A DNA stretch of 64,000 bases from Crotalaria pallida (Eukaryota; Streptophyta; Magnoliopsida; Fabales; Fabaceae), in the NCBI GenBank assembly GCA_037953625.1, contig CM075655.1, positions 75,791,501 to 75,855,500 on the forward strand. Direction: 5' to 3'. Of this stretch, positions 33,749 through 44,741 are shown in pieces; position 1 is the stretch's first letter, and the number at the start of each line of letters is the position of its first letter. The notes under the pieces were generated by a model that was given only the letters and a program-made list of their open reading frames with translations, had not been told where the DNA came from and did no database searches. Position numbers and translations under genes: made by a program.

Positions 33749-36700
33749 AGACTATAGGTTGACAACATAAGGGTAGATACATAGCCACAGACAGAAGAAT
33801 TTGAGAGAGTAAGTATTCCCAGACATGTTATGCCAACAGTGTGGAATTACAGTAGGTAAAATATTAAGATAGACAAACCATACGAACAAACAACAAAGGA
33901 AAGCAGACTCACAACTCATACAAAGACTGACCTCATTCCCTTATTCTCTTTTACTTGCTACCTATGCCTACTTCGCAATACATGCAATTAACTGCTTCTG
34001 CTGTGCACTCTGACTCCACCACCATATAAGCTCATCTACTTTCCTACTTCCTCTCAAAGATTATTCACAACCATACCTTATTTATATATATATATATATT
34101 CTTTTCTTTCTTTTCTTATTTAAATTTTATGAATTCGAAACCATCAATGATGCAAGGGATTTAAAATCATCATTGAGGAAAACGCTTTCAAGTTAGCACA
34201 CTTGTCTACATCTCCTCGGTACACCACCCACCCTAATCGGAAGCAAACAGGAGTACAGGACCTTTACCGTGCGGGCACGACAGCTGTCAACACAAATGGT
34301 CCCAGACCAGGAGGACTCAGCCTCAATAATATCAATTCAATAATCAGGTTCACTGCCTCGCAGTGGCAAACAAAATGCCCCACTCCAGTCCCTCTCACTG
34401 TTCTCGATTTGCAATCTAGGGGGCGACAGTATTGGTTCTAGCTTGCAAAGCAGGACGTGCCACGGCATTAGACCCAGTTCCCACCACGTTAGTGCGCCAC
34501 TTGTGGAATTGTCCCGCCTAGAACAGTACTCTATACTTCTTGACATATCACCGTCCTTGTCCTCCCCTAATGCAATCTCGTCCTAAGTATCCGCAGATAC
34601 TTATCGTTCCTTCCTCTCTACTACTTCAGGTTAACTCTCATATCTCACCGCATTAGTACATGTCTTTTAAAAGTCTTTTAATTAATTAAAGCTTATCCTA
34701 TTGGTCGGCCCATCCTTCGTACATCCATTCAACGGGTCCCGACCTCTAATATTCTCAGAACAATTCTTATCTCAACATAGCACAGAGCTGGCCTTTCCAT
34801 GGCACATCAATTTCCTCCACTCATCATCCAACACAACAACATCTTTTCAAATAATGTTTCATAAACATTTCACCACCTCTTTTCAAAACTGCGGTTTCAC
34901 AAACTCACTTCCAAACCATTTCAAAATACTCCTTCACAAATTCCTTTCAAAATAACATCTCGTTGACTCTTTTCAAAAATGAGGTTTCCACAAAATTCTG
35001 TTCAGAAGTAAGATCTTTACAAAATAGTACAAACTCTTTCAAAATATGAGTTCTCCAGAATCCTTTTCAAATAACATTTCTCAAATGAAGTTTTATCAAA
35101 ATACTTTCGAAAATGACGTTTTTTGTAAACTCTTGCCAAAAATATCTTTTTAGAAAAACCTTTCCAAAAAACATTATTACTGCTGAGCGTTAGTGGAGGA
35201 GCAAGCTCAACTCAACACCAATCCCAGACTAAAACCAAAGAACAAAGGAGTTCAACTCCACAACTTCACCCTTATACCCCTTCTTAGCTAGACCTCAGAA
35301 AGCAATCATTCCACATTGACACCCCAAGCTCTGGCTCAACATTAAGCTCTCATCACTTAGTCTTTTATTCATTATTACTATCGTTCACAATATTCTCATG
35401 CTTCACAACCGATCCGCTCTTATCATACGTAATTAACTTTATGAGTAAGCAATTAAACAATATATTAAAATGCAGACACGAATAAATAAATCACTGACCC
35501 ACTCATACTGACTCAGGACACTAAGTTTCGACTTTTGAGATGATTGAAACACTTAATAAGTTACCTAAAGACCACGGTGTTTAGGGGAAACTTCTCTCTC
35601 ACCTCGATTGACGACAACTCTCACTATACGCTCCTTGGTTCCCGATGCGGCGCTCGTAACAGCTTCCCGATTATTACTGGAACTCAAATAGTTCTTTCTT
35701 ATTAGGAATTGTTCTTGTATAATTATCCCAAAACAAAAATCACTTTATCATTACTTTTCAAAAAATTACTTAATAAAACATGAATAATTTCTTGGCTTCT
35801 AAAAAAAAAGACACATTTATCTTAAGGTTTTCTTAAAAAGAATCTTTTATTAAATTAAAACCATGAACTTCAGAAATCATAAGAAAATCTTTTTCAAAAC
35901 AATATTTTTAAATTAATCAAATCATATGGCTCATTCCATTTTCTTTAAAACCGAATCGAAAGTAAATAATACACAATTAAATTAAAACCTTTCAAGAATA
36001 TTTAAATCATTCAAACACACTCATAATATCACAAACCATTCAAAATTCATGCACATAAGACAAAATAAAACACATGCTCCTATTTCCTATACATGGCCGT
36101 ATCTCACTAGGATGAGACAAGGTTATTTTCGATTGCTAATGATTACTAACACATGTCTATATGACAATACATCACTCCAAATTTAAAACATCACATAATA
36201 ATAAGAGAAAAGAACATTTTTGCTTAAAATAATGCTAATCATCATATAAACCAACACACAAGAAGAAATTAATTTATTTTCTTTACTTTTATACCCAAAC
36301 CGAATAGAACAGAAAGAAATCATGCAAACATACACCAATCAATTTAGTTTATTCAAAGATCAACTCAAACCATATAACATAAGGGATAAAAATAGCTTGA
36401 AAGAAATTTGTGCCAAAGCCGAATGGGTCATATGAGAAAAACACTCAACACAAACATTTATCAAATCAACTTCATTCATACCAAATTAATTCAAACAATA
36501 CATAAGAAAATGAAATAGCTTAAATAGGATTTATTCCTAACCCGAATGGAACATGAGATTTTACTTTTAAGTTTTCAATCAAAGATTCAAGTCCCATAGG
36601 TTTAGAAATCCCTAATCCTTATCATAAAACACACATGCAAAGTAAAACAAACTAACTTTAAACATTTACACATGTAAAACCGTGAGCTTCTCAAGGAATT

Positions 36701-37449
36701 GGCAAACAAAATTTTAATTTCCTAACATAATAAAATCAAGGGACATGTCCAAGTCTTTAACTTCTAAAAAGAATTCATGCATGCACCTAATATCTCTAGA
36801 TGGGACAAATTTCAACATGCATGTAAAGGAAATGATGATCTAACATGGTATCCTAGGCTTGACCAAATGGCTACATGCATAAGGGCAAAATTTTACAAAC
36901 TTATTTTCACATGCAAAGAACATACTCAAGGTCAAATCACTCAAAGCATCATCTTTTTTTTCAAACCATCACCGAATCATCATCATCATACATAAGACCT
37001 TAGTCTTAAATTCTTTTTATACAAAAGTTATTTCTTAAGCTTGTCACATTTATTTTCCTTGAAGATCCGTGACATGCATCAAAGAAAATTAAGACTTTGC
37101 ACCAAAACAAACATATAAATTCAAGGTTCACATTTTCTTAAGGGTTACACTTAGATCAAGACATGCAAAACAAGATCAACACAAAAGTACACTCAAACAC
37201 AAAATCTAACCAAAACAGTAGAGAACAAGATGAAAATTAAAACATCCAAGCACAACTATTCAAGATCAAGTTATAAAAATGACATGCAAGGTATCAAAAC
37301 TTCAAGATCACAAGAAAGTAAAGACATGCATCACAGTACAATATTACACTTAAATAATGTCCATATTAAAGTCCTTTTACAAGACCAAAATTACTACACT
37401 AAACTTTTCTTAAATAACTACCTTAGATCAAGGTCTCTAACTAAAATCC

Positions 37450-37653
37450 TCAAACTTCAAGTCCTCTTCTCCTCCTCCTAGGGTTGTGCTTCGGTCTCTT
37501 CCTCTCTAAGGTTGATGGTGGTTTTTCTTCTTGATCTTGGAAGGAAATAAGGTTGAGAAGGAATTTGGGAATGTTTGGATTGAGATCTTTAGGTTTGCAC
37601 TCCTTGTTTTCCTCTTCTCCCTTACGGTCCCTCTCTCTCTTCTCTAAAGTCAC
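37450..37653 (-). CDS. Small basic leader ORF in C LTR 1
   Basis: 67 codons in the leader upstream of the donor-like site, highly charged (MTLEKRERDRKGEEENKECK) with an RRRRRG end. The peptide is the same in LTR 2 (54919-55122) and present in LTR 3, where an indel in the CT run joins it to a longer frame (62077-62385). Conservation reflects recent duplication, so translation is unproven; purine-rich leaders often stay open by chance. Confidence 0.2.
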   Translation of the reverse strand: MTLEKRERDRKGEEENKECKPKDLNPNIPKFLLNLISFQDQEEKPPSTLERKRPKHNPRRRRRGLEV

Positions 37654-38525
37654 AAGAGTTTGATGTTCTCTTGGACAAGGTGTTTAGAAATGGAGTGTGT
37701 GAAGATGGAAAATGGCTAACCAACACATTCCTACACGGTTCTATAAGCAAGAGCAATGGCTTGGGATTTTCCTATTTGGTTCTCGGTTCAAGGGGTTGTG
37801 CAAGGGGTGATTTGGGCAATTCTAAAGTTTGCATGGGAGAGGTCTTGTCAATGGAGGGTGACAAGGTTGATGAAAGTCTTCATAGCCTTCATTAGTCACC
37901 ACTCTAGCTTCCTCCTATTTCTATTTGAATTTCCTATTTCTTAATGGGTAAGAAAATCAACTCACTTGGTTCCCTCTTCTACTCCTATTCGGCCGAACAC
38001 ACCCACACACATACACATATACAATTCCATTTCAAATCATCATCACATAGCATAAAATAATGCATACATTTAACACATATTTTCTCATGTACATCATGTT
38101 TCATACTTAAGCATACGACATACACACATATACCATGCACAATTTATGCATTCATTTATTTAAACTTACCAACTAAATTTCATATATAATGCTTATAACA
38201 CACATCCACAATTTCAAAAATTCAAAAATACAAACTTTAAGGAAATCAATTTATCTTATTAATTTAATCTCAAAAATAAACTTTACTCAAATTTGAAATA
38301 AAACCATATTTCCACGTAAATCAAAGACTTTCAAAAGAAAGAAGAAATTTATTTAAACTTCAAATTATCTTGATAATAAGAAAATTCGTTTCTCAAAATG
38401 AAATCAACTCAAATAAAAATCATTTTTCCAAAACATTTCACTGAAAACCTTTCTTAAATTCTAAAAATTATTTTTAAATAAAATCTTATCGAATTATTTG
38501 AGTCCAGAAAATGCGGGTTGTTACA

Positions 38526-38535
38526 TTCTCCCCAA
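38526..38535 (-). other. Polypurine tract, C internal 1
   Basis: The minus strand reads TTGGGGAGAA directly before the LTR start TGTAACAACCCG. An identical tract lies at 55995-56004. Confidence 0.8.
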
Positions 38536-40085
38536 CTTGAAGATTTCTCGTCCTCGAGAAATGATGCGTGAATCTGTCTCTTTCCAGAGGGTGTAGCTCC
38601 TTGTAGCAATCCCTTCCTTATTTCCGGATGACTCACTGCCGCGACGCACCACTTATCTGCTGTCTTCAAAAGAACCCTAAATCATTCTTATCCAAACAAT
38701 CTCTGAGGTTCGTCCATTGTCAAATACAATGGTGCAAAATCAACAAGGCTTGGCTAAACGATTTAAATTCTCAAGATTGTCCATCGTTGCTGAAACAGTT
38801 AGCAACTCAAAAGAAACTAATGTAATGTTGGTGCCAATCCGGTCAGAATATCACCACCACATCTGCTCTCTCGGCTTACTCTTTCCTAGAAATTCTCCAA
38901 CCTATTCGGGTTACTCTAAGTCCTCGGATCTCTATTCACTCCCCAACTTTGATGACCCTAATTACCGAATATTTCGACCACGGATATAACTCAACTCCAT
39001 TAACTCTTAATCTTTGGCATATCCTTAAATTCCACTGGACACTCATCCTTATAACTTCATCTTATTCACTACTAATCCTCAAGAAATATATGTTTCACTC
39101 CACTTTTCATTTCTCCAACGGATCATAATAACTTAAGCATCCTAACTCCTTTTCCATCCTTCAAATCTTCATCCTAAGGTCTAAATCCATTGAATCTCTT
39201 TCAATCCTGACAAGCAAGGTCTTCACTCCTATTGAGGCCACTCTGATCCATAACTTACGGTCACTCTATTGACCAAAGCAACACACTCTCCTTGTCCATC
39301 CTCATTTGATCAACACTTAGGGGTTCTAGCTGGAAGAATCTGTTGCTTCTCCTACCCGATTCCTACCGTTAACAGCAATTCGTATTCAACCACATCGTTC
39401 GTCCTTTCCCCAATTCCAACTCTATGACTACTAGCTCTTCCTACTCCCTCGGATGTCCTACTGCCTTACTACTACCTAGACCAAAATTCTAGATATATTC
39501 GCACCTATTTCTAACCAACTTACACAATCTTCGATCTCACCTAAGACCCAAAGACATCTTCACTCTACGTCTTAACCAATACGTCTTCCCTTTCTCATGC
39601 AATCTACTCTTTACCTTTTCTTAAATACTGTTAATTCCTTTAAGAACACCTCACAATCCATTCCTAATTTAGAGACAACTACTTGACTGGCATAAGTCAT
39701 TACCAAGGTATTGAAAAATCAATGGCTGGGTCACAGGGAAAGTTCACGAATCGAACTTCACGAAGTGGGTTTGAATCAAAATGGTACAAAATTAATTTAG
39801 AAATTCGTCAGGCTAACAAACAACATGAAAGGGTTTCAAAGACTTTAGATGGGCAAAAGTTCAAGGGTTAATTTGAACAAGAGGGATCAACAGCAAAGAT
39901 TCTAACAAAGAAGGATAAGTCCAAGGAGAAATGGGCTACGGTTCTAGGTTGCTGGCAATTCTTGGTGCTCCCAAACAATCATTCGCACACTCTTGACGCT
40001 TCTATTTCAAATCGCTCTAGACTAACGCACGAGACACACTATGAAGTATATATTCCATGTATTCACTACTCAAAGCTAAACCACA

Positions 40086-40097
40086 GCTCTGATACCA
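40086..40097 (-). other. Primer-binding site, C internal 1 (initiator tRNA-Met type)
   Basis: The minus strand reads TGGTATCAGAGC, four bases (GAAG) after the end of LTR 2. Same spacing as in F. Confidence 0.88.
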
Positions 40098-40483
40098 CTT
40101 CTGTAACACCCCGATTTGGCAACTTGAAACCATAATTGTTTTCAGTGAAAATTAGGGCCATTTTTTTTTACATAGTTGAGCAGCATGATTGTGAGAACTG
40201 TTACATTTTCAAAACTCTTTAATTAAAGGTGGAGTCCTCACATATCATACTAAGCTTCAAGTTCCAAACCGAAGTGTCACGTGACACCACACTTTGCAAC
40301 TTGAACCTTCATAACTCGATTGTCATCGTCCGTTAAATTTTGTAATCAGAGTCAGTGGTGCCCAAAATATCATTCATTAGAATTAGATCGGAGTTTACAT
40401 CAGGATACCATATTGGTTTAGCAGAGCAAATACAAGGAAATATAATACTTCAGGATAAGGAAAAGAAACTACCAACGAATCTC

Positions 40484-40534
40484 CTAATCTGATGACGAAG
40501 AATCAGCTGGAGGTGCCTCACTCGGGTCGACCTC
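40484..40534 (-). pseudogene. C-terminal remnant of the LTR ORF cut by Retand (LTR 2)
   Basis: The last 17 codons including the stop of the family C LTR ORF, separated from the rest (50870-51249) by the 10.3-kb insertion. The ACCTC target duplication lies within the ORF. Confidence 0.6.
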
Positions 40535-41074
40535 TGTTATGTCCTAGACACAATGTTCAGAGTATAACCCTAGCTCAAGGGTATGGAAGACCTAAGAGCT
40601 AGAATACGGTCTGATGTTACTGTGTGATTTTGTTGGTATGCTAGCTATCCAGTTGGGATAACTAGGGTTTCCCTAATCACAAGTGTGTGCTAGTGTATGA
40701 TTAGGGAGAAAGAACGTACCTGAGCCCCTAGCTGGAGACAGCTATTTATAGGGGGAGCGGTGTTGTACCCTATGGGCCTGTACGGAGGTCCAGTAGGGCT
40801 GACGTGTCCCTTTATAGGATAAGGGATGAGTCATTCATCCTTATCCTGTTAGCGGTTAGTCTTATCTGGTTGGTGAGCTAGGCTCACGCGCCCTTAGCTT
40901 GGACTCTTTAAGGGAAGAGGTCCCTGTACTCGGTCCAGAGTCGTTAGGGTGGGTCCTATGGCATGTGCTCGGCCCAAAGATGCGTGACCCGGCAGAATGA
41001 GAATTCTGGTCGGCCAGTGAGTATTCTGGTCGGCCGAGGGCGTTATAGGGTAGACCGAGGGTCGGTCTACCACA
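40535..41074 (-). repeat. Retand 3' LTR
   Basis: 540 bp, TGTTATGTCC...CTACCACA on the plus strand. A TATA element (minus CTATAAATAG, 40741-40750) lies about 325 bp from the upstream end. Confidence 0.92.
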
Positions 41075-41086
41075 TAAGCCCCTTAG
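41075..41086 (-). other. Retand polypurine tract
   Basis: The minus strand reads GCTAAGGGGCTTA directly before the 3' LTR (TGTGGTAGACC). The purine core is AAGGGG. Confidence 0.6.
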
Positions 41087-41250
41087 CTCGGTAAGACTTT
41101 TCGAGTCTTGAGCCGAGCTTAGAGTTCTTCGTATGTGACCTTCAAGGTGTCGAGGGTTAAGCTCGGTAGGGGATAATGAGTTCAGGACAACTCACCCTGC
41201 CTCGCTGTCCCATTGACTGACTGAAAGGACGTTTGGATGTCCTTCTATGA

Positions 41251-41341
41251 CACGTGCTGCCTTGTGTCAGAGGGGTCATGATGGTGCATGCTACCTTTTG
41301 GGTTTTCGAGATGCTTCTTTCCATTAGTTGTGCGCCACGTG
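41251..41341 (+). promoter_or_regulatory. Two G-boxes upstream of the antisense ORF
   Basis: Perfect CACGTG at 41251-41256 (GACACGTGCTG) and 41336-41341 (GCCACGTGTCC), 85 bp apart, about 400-500 bp upstream of the likely start at 41747. A CT-rich stretch (41430-41500) suitable as a 5' leader follows. G-boxes are bZIP/bHLH sites in plants; use as a promoter for the antisense gene is inference. Confidence 0.4.
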
Positions 41342-41594
41342 TCCTTTTAGTGGCGCGATGTAGGCTTTTGGGCTTTTGTGATTAGGCCCAAATTTTCAAA
41401 CGTGGGGGGAAACCACCCCTTCAACTACTCTTTTCCTCCTTTTTTCATACTTTCCTTCAAACTCAGACTTCTGACACTCCTCTTCTCTCTAAAATTCGTC
41501 TCATTGGCTTTTGGATTATAATTTCCCTACGCCGTTATTCTTCTGTTCTTGATTCCCCAGTTCGTTCGTGCCAGTTCTCATCTCCAATTCTCAG

Positions 41595-41688
41595 GTATTT
41601 TGATTTTCTTCTTCTGTTCCTGTTTTTCGCTTTTCTTTCCTTCTCTGCTGAATCATATTCTCCGTAGGTTCTGGGTTTTTGATTGCAG
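41595..41688 (+). other. Putative 5'-leader intron of the antisense ORF
   Basis: TCTCAG/GTATTTTG to TTGATTGCAG/ATTTTG, 94 nt, T-rich, within plant intron size. Removing it eliminates the upstream frame from 41549 and leaves the ATG at 41747 as the first good start. Confidence 0.35.
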
Positions 41689-41746
41689 ATTTTGTTCCTG
41701 TGTTTTAGTTTTCTGGGCTTATTTCTGGGTAAGTTTAGATTTCATT

Positions 41747-44014
41747 ATGAGTATTAATTGGCTTCAGTATGAGGAGTGGTCTAGGATTCTGGGTTTGAGT
41801 GATCTTGAGGATTCTTCCTCTTCTTCTTCTTCTTCCGATCTGGAGGTGCTGGACTTTCTGCCTTCACCCTTCCGCCATCGCATGGTAGATCCGATGGCCG
41901 AAGTACCACTATCAGTAGATTACCCTCGAAACCTTGAGGAGGAGGAAGGTAGGAAACTGTTGTATCAAGCGGCGGAAGAGCGGGCCCAACTATCCCGCCG
42001 CCCTTCGAACCGTTCCTGGGAGAAACCCTTCTGGGGAAAAGCTGTTAGGGTTAGGGGAAGGTGTAGCAGGCTCGGCTATAGGACTAATAAACCTAGGGCT
42101 AGGTTGTTTAAAAATCTTGATTTTATAGATTCTGACGCCGAGTATTCCCTTTCCCCAGGTATGGTTCGAAGGTGCATCACACATCCTCAGGAGTTCCTTG
42201 TGCCTCCGAACTCTGTAGATTATGACTGGGTTGACTTGGAGGTGCTTGGAACCCCGTCGGCTTTGGTCAACAGTAATCTAAGTCATATCCGAGCCCACAT
42301 ACTCCCCTGCCCCACGGATAAAACTGGGACATCTTATGCAATAAGCTCACCGGCAGCCAACGACCGAGTGTGTACGGCGATCGCCGCGGGTCGCAAAGAG
42401 TTTTTCATGTATGAAGAAGTTGTCATTCGACTGGGGGTGAAGTTGCCCTTTACTGAAATAGAAATAGAGCTGTTGCGTCGGTTACGCTTGGCTCCTACCC
42501 AACTACATCCTAGCGGTTGGGCCTTCATCCGAGCCTTTCAAAAGTTTTGCGAAGCTCAAAAGTTGACTTGCTCGCTCCGAGCGTTTCTATGGTTGTATAT
42601 ACCGCAAGTGAACATCTTCGAGAAGGGGTCGCGCCAAAGATTGTGGGTGTCGTTGAAAGCACGCAACGGTCATGCCCTCTTCGATAAATTCACAGATTCA
42701 TGGAAGACTTTTAAACCTTTATACTTTAAGTATCAATTCGTCGGAAACGGGGACTGTTGGTTTATGGAGGGTGATCAGCCTCAGTTTCCGTTGTCTTGGT
42801 CACCCGAGTTTTTTAACCGCAATCCCAAACTTTATCAGTATCAATATGAGTCCGAGCTATCTGTAGCCGAGAGGATCACTTGTGATACCTTCTTTTCCTA
42901 TCTTAGACGGAATGGTCCAGTAGATATCAAGAAGATCATTCTTTTTCCCCAGGAGCTTATAAAAGCCGAGCTTGGTAATTTTTTTTTTTTTTTTAACATT
43001 TGGATTCTTGGTTTTGCAGAAAAAATGGCTAAGGAAAACAAGGCTGTTGCTCGTATAAAGGAACTTGCTAAAGCAAAGGCTTCTGCTGGGTCAAGTGGTT
43101 CTCGGAGTGGAGACATGTCCTCGGAAGCCACTCGCTCGGTGACTGTCGCCGAAACTTGTCCCTCCGAGATCGAGGTGGTGCAGGTTGTTCGTCCTTCACC
43201 GACAAAGGGGGGGAATATAGCTACTGGAATCCCGCTGGTGCAAGTGGAAGGAAAGGAGGATGAAGAGGATCGGGTGCCTCTTGCCAAAAGGGCTAAGTTG
43301 GATAAAGGCAAAGGCAAGGCTGTGGAGGTGGTGAAGGCGAAGGTTGCCGACTTTCAAAGGACCAATATGTGGTTCGATTTGTCTGACCCGGACGAGGAGA
43401 GTGTTTGGGCAAGGAAGCTAAATGAGAAATTCATCGGCTTGGTTTATACGCCGAACGATGAAAAAAGGTTGTCGGATCAGACGGCAAGCACCTTAAGGTG
43501 CCATTGTGACCTTTTGGGCCGAAACATGCTGAGGGCCGCCAGCTATATGTTTCATTTAAGCAAGAATGCGGAAGACATCAGTGCCACCCTCTCGTCGGCT
43601 GAGAAAGAGAAGAGGAAAGCTGCTGCTGCTGAAACCAAGAATCTGCTAAGCCAAGTGAGGGAAAGTGAGGCAAATCTCCGAGCTCTAACGGAGGCAAACG
43701 CCGAGCTTCAAAGAAGATTTGACGCTTCGGAGAGAGCTCGGGAGACTGCTCTAAAGGCTCTGGAGGATACGGTTGGAAAGGATGCTGAGAAAGGAAGGTT
43801 GCTGCAGGCGGCCCAGGCGAAGCTGACTGAAGCTTGTCAAAGGGTTAACGAGCTGGAAGGTGTTGCTGGTCGTTTGACGAGGTCGGAGGCCGAAGTGACT
43901 AGGTTACAAGGGGAACTGGGCGAAGTGCAGAGGGAGTTGATCAAAACTCGTCGGAAGAACCACTTCAACTGGGATCATGGTGCTGTCGACTCTTTTGTGA
44001 ATGCTGTCAAATAG
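41747..44014 (+). CDS. Antisense extra ORF of Retand element ('putative gypsy type transposon' domain)
   Basis: Runs opposite to gag-pol, between integrase and the 3' LTR. The frame is open from 41549, but the first 66 codons look like leader or intron sequence, so the ATG at 41747 (MSINWLQYEEW) is preferred. With numbering from 41549: acidic Ser-rich N-terminus (67-110); a domain at about 283-440 matching what I recall of Pfam 'putative gypsy type transposon' (Transposase_28; FFMYEEVVIRLGVKLPFTEI, LHPSGWAFIRAFQKFC, ..FSLSWSPEFFN-like block); a basic NLS-like KRAKLDKGKGK (580-590); a long coiled coil (680-800). A T16 tract at 42979-42994 followed by TTTTGCAG looks like a 45-nt intron (42975-43019) that keeps frame. 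A TAG at 44012-44014 cuts it off from a 66-codon continuation. Function in the lineage is unknown. Confidence 0.75.
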   Translation: MSINWLQYEEWSRILGLSDLEDSSSSSSSSDLEVLDFLPSPFRHRMVDPMAEVPLSVDYPRNLEEEEGRKLLYQAAEERAQLSRRPSNRSWEKPFWGKAVRVRGRCSRLGYRTNKPRARLFKNLDFIDSDAEYSLSPGMVRRCITHPQEFLVPPNSVDYDWVDLEVLGTPSALVNSNLSHIRAHILPCPTDKTGTSYAISSPAANDRVCTAIAAGRKEFFMYEEVVIRLGVKLPFTEIEIELLRRLRLAPTQLHPSGWAFIRAFQKFCEAQKLTCSLRAFLWLYIPQVNIFEKGSRQRLWVSLKARNGHALFDKFTDSWKTFKPLYFKYQFVGNGDCWFMEGDQPQFPLSWSPEFFNRNPKLYQYQYESELSVAERITCDTFFSYLRRNGPVDIKKIILFPQELIKAELGNFFFFFNIWILGFAEKMAKENKAVARIKELAKAKASAGSSGSRSGDMSSEATRSVTVAETCPSEIEVVQVVRPSPTKGGNIATGIPLVQVEGKEDEEDRVPLAKRAKLDKGKGKAVEVVKAKVADFQRTNMWFDLSDPDEESVWARKLNEKFIGLVYTPNDEKRLSDQTASTLRCHCDLLGRNMLRAASYMFHLSKNAEDISATLSSAEKEKRKAAAAETKNLLSQVRESEANLRALTEANAELQRRFDASERARETALKALEDTVGKDAEKGRLLQAAQAKLTEACQRVNELEGVAGRLTRSEAEVTRLQGELGEVQRELIKTRRKNHFNWDHGAVDSFVNAVK

Positions 44015-44212
44015 TTAATGCTCTTGAACCCTGGAATCCGAGTGGTTGGGACTAGCCCATATTATGGGGTTGATGGTGATCGGATGATCGATTATCGTGA
44101 TGATGCTGAAGTGGATTTATCAGCACCTAACCTGCCGAACCCCCTGGAGTTGGAGCAAAGTGAAGAAGACTTTGATGGGTCATCCATTGCCTTGTCCGAA
44201 GACGAGGATTAA
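44015..44212 (+). pseudogene. In-frame continuation of the antisense ORF after TAG
   Basis: Same frame as the ORF that stops at 44014. It contains LLNPGIRVVG and ends in an acidic tail (LSEDED) before TAA. Other proteins of this type continue past the coiled coil with a similar 'LNPG' block, so the TAG looks like a recent nonsense change rather than the true end; readthrough is an alternative. Confidence 0.6.
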
Positions 44213-44741
44213 CTCCCTGGAGATGTATTTTGCTGTGTTTTGCTGTGTAATTTGGTAATTTGAACTTATTCTGTTCTTGTAAGAAGTGAATCTTATTTTG
44301 CAACATTGTTCTTGTAAGAAGCGAATCTTATTCTGTTCTTTATGATCTAGTATTGTGTTTTATCTCGTTATAAACTGTTGTTTTAGATTTTGAATCTCCG
44401 ACCTATGGCCTAGGTGGGATCCTCGGTCCTCGGCATTATAGAACTGTTTTTAGTTTTTGGCCGGGCATCTCATTAAAGTACTTGCAATTGTTAGTTTATA
44501 TGTCCTTGTTAGAAGGTCATGCATAAACATCCAAGTTCGCCTCGGTGGCGAGCCGAGGGGAAATGGATAGTACGTTAACAGTAAGAGAATACGAGAATTT
44601 AAAAGCTCCATCGAATTTCCTTGATCCGTTTGTAAACGGGAGTCAAATACAAAAAAGGATAATTAAGATCATGTTAAAGATAAATGACAGGAATTTAAAA
44701 TGATAAAATTTCATCTTTGCAGACAGTGTTGTGGCTCCCAT
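44213..44741. other. Spacer between antisense ORF and pol, with a short tandem repeat
   Basis: The 3' ends of two convergent ORFs face each other. TGTTCTTGTAAGAAG(T/C)GAATC occurs at about 44273 and 44308, a direct repeat of about 35 bp. No further ORF. Probable site of both polyadenylation signals. Confidence 0.5.

Larger units (their letters stand above)
32940..38525 (-). repeat. C LTR 1 (5586 bp)
   Basis: TGTAACACCCCGATTT...GGGTTGTTACA. In minus order: AT-rich U3; purine-rich leader with a small ORF (37653-37450); AAG/GTAGTT donor-like site near 37425; a 3.6-kb stretch with degenerate CTTTTCAAAA repeats and an AT tract near 34085; CCTATAG/TCTATGG acceptor-like site near 33757; the 141-codon ORF (33748-33323); 380-bp tail. 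Distinguished from LTR 2/3 by ATAAATG at 32970, an extra AAGTCTTTTA near 34675 and CCAAATGG near 36860. Confidence 0.87.
38526..40101 (-). other. C internal region 1 (1576 bp), no gag-pol
   Basis: Only short frames on either strand. Near the polypurine tract the minus strand has TCGAGGACGAGAAATCTTC, similar in position to the GGGGACGAAATTCC block of F, a likely relic of the end of pol. Nearly identical to 55995-57570 and the same length. Confidence 0.75.

Noticed and set aside
36777..36995. 72-codon ORF repeated in all three C LTRs (also 54246, 61404)
   Set aside because: It lies on the antisense strand of the element in AT-rich sequence. The repetition only reflects LTR duplication.
40086..40097. 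Possible tRNA-Met gene fragment
   Set aside because: Only the 12-base primer-binding complement is present next to an LTR end; no cloverleaf sequence lies around it. The same applies at 19101 and 57555.
41549..41746. N-terminal 66 codons as a signal/membrane segment of the antisense protein
   Set aside because: The F/S/C-rich stretch coincides with splice-like sites and a T-rich leader; the ATG at 41747 gives a sensible start. The apparent membrane segment is probably untranslated sequence.
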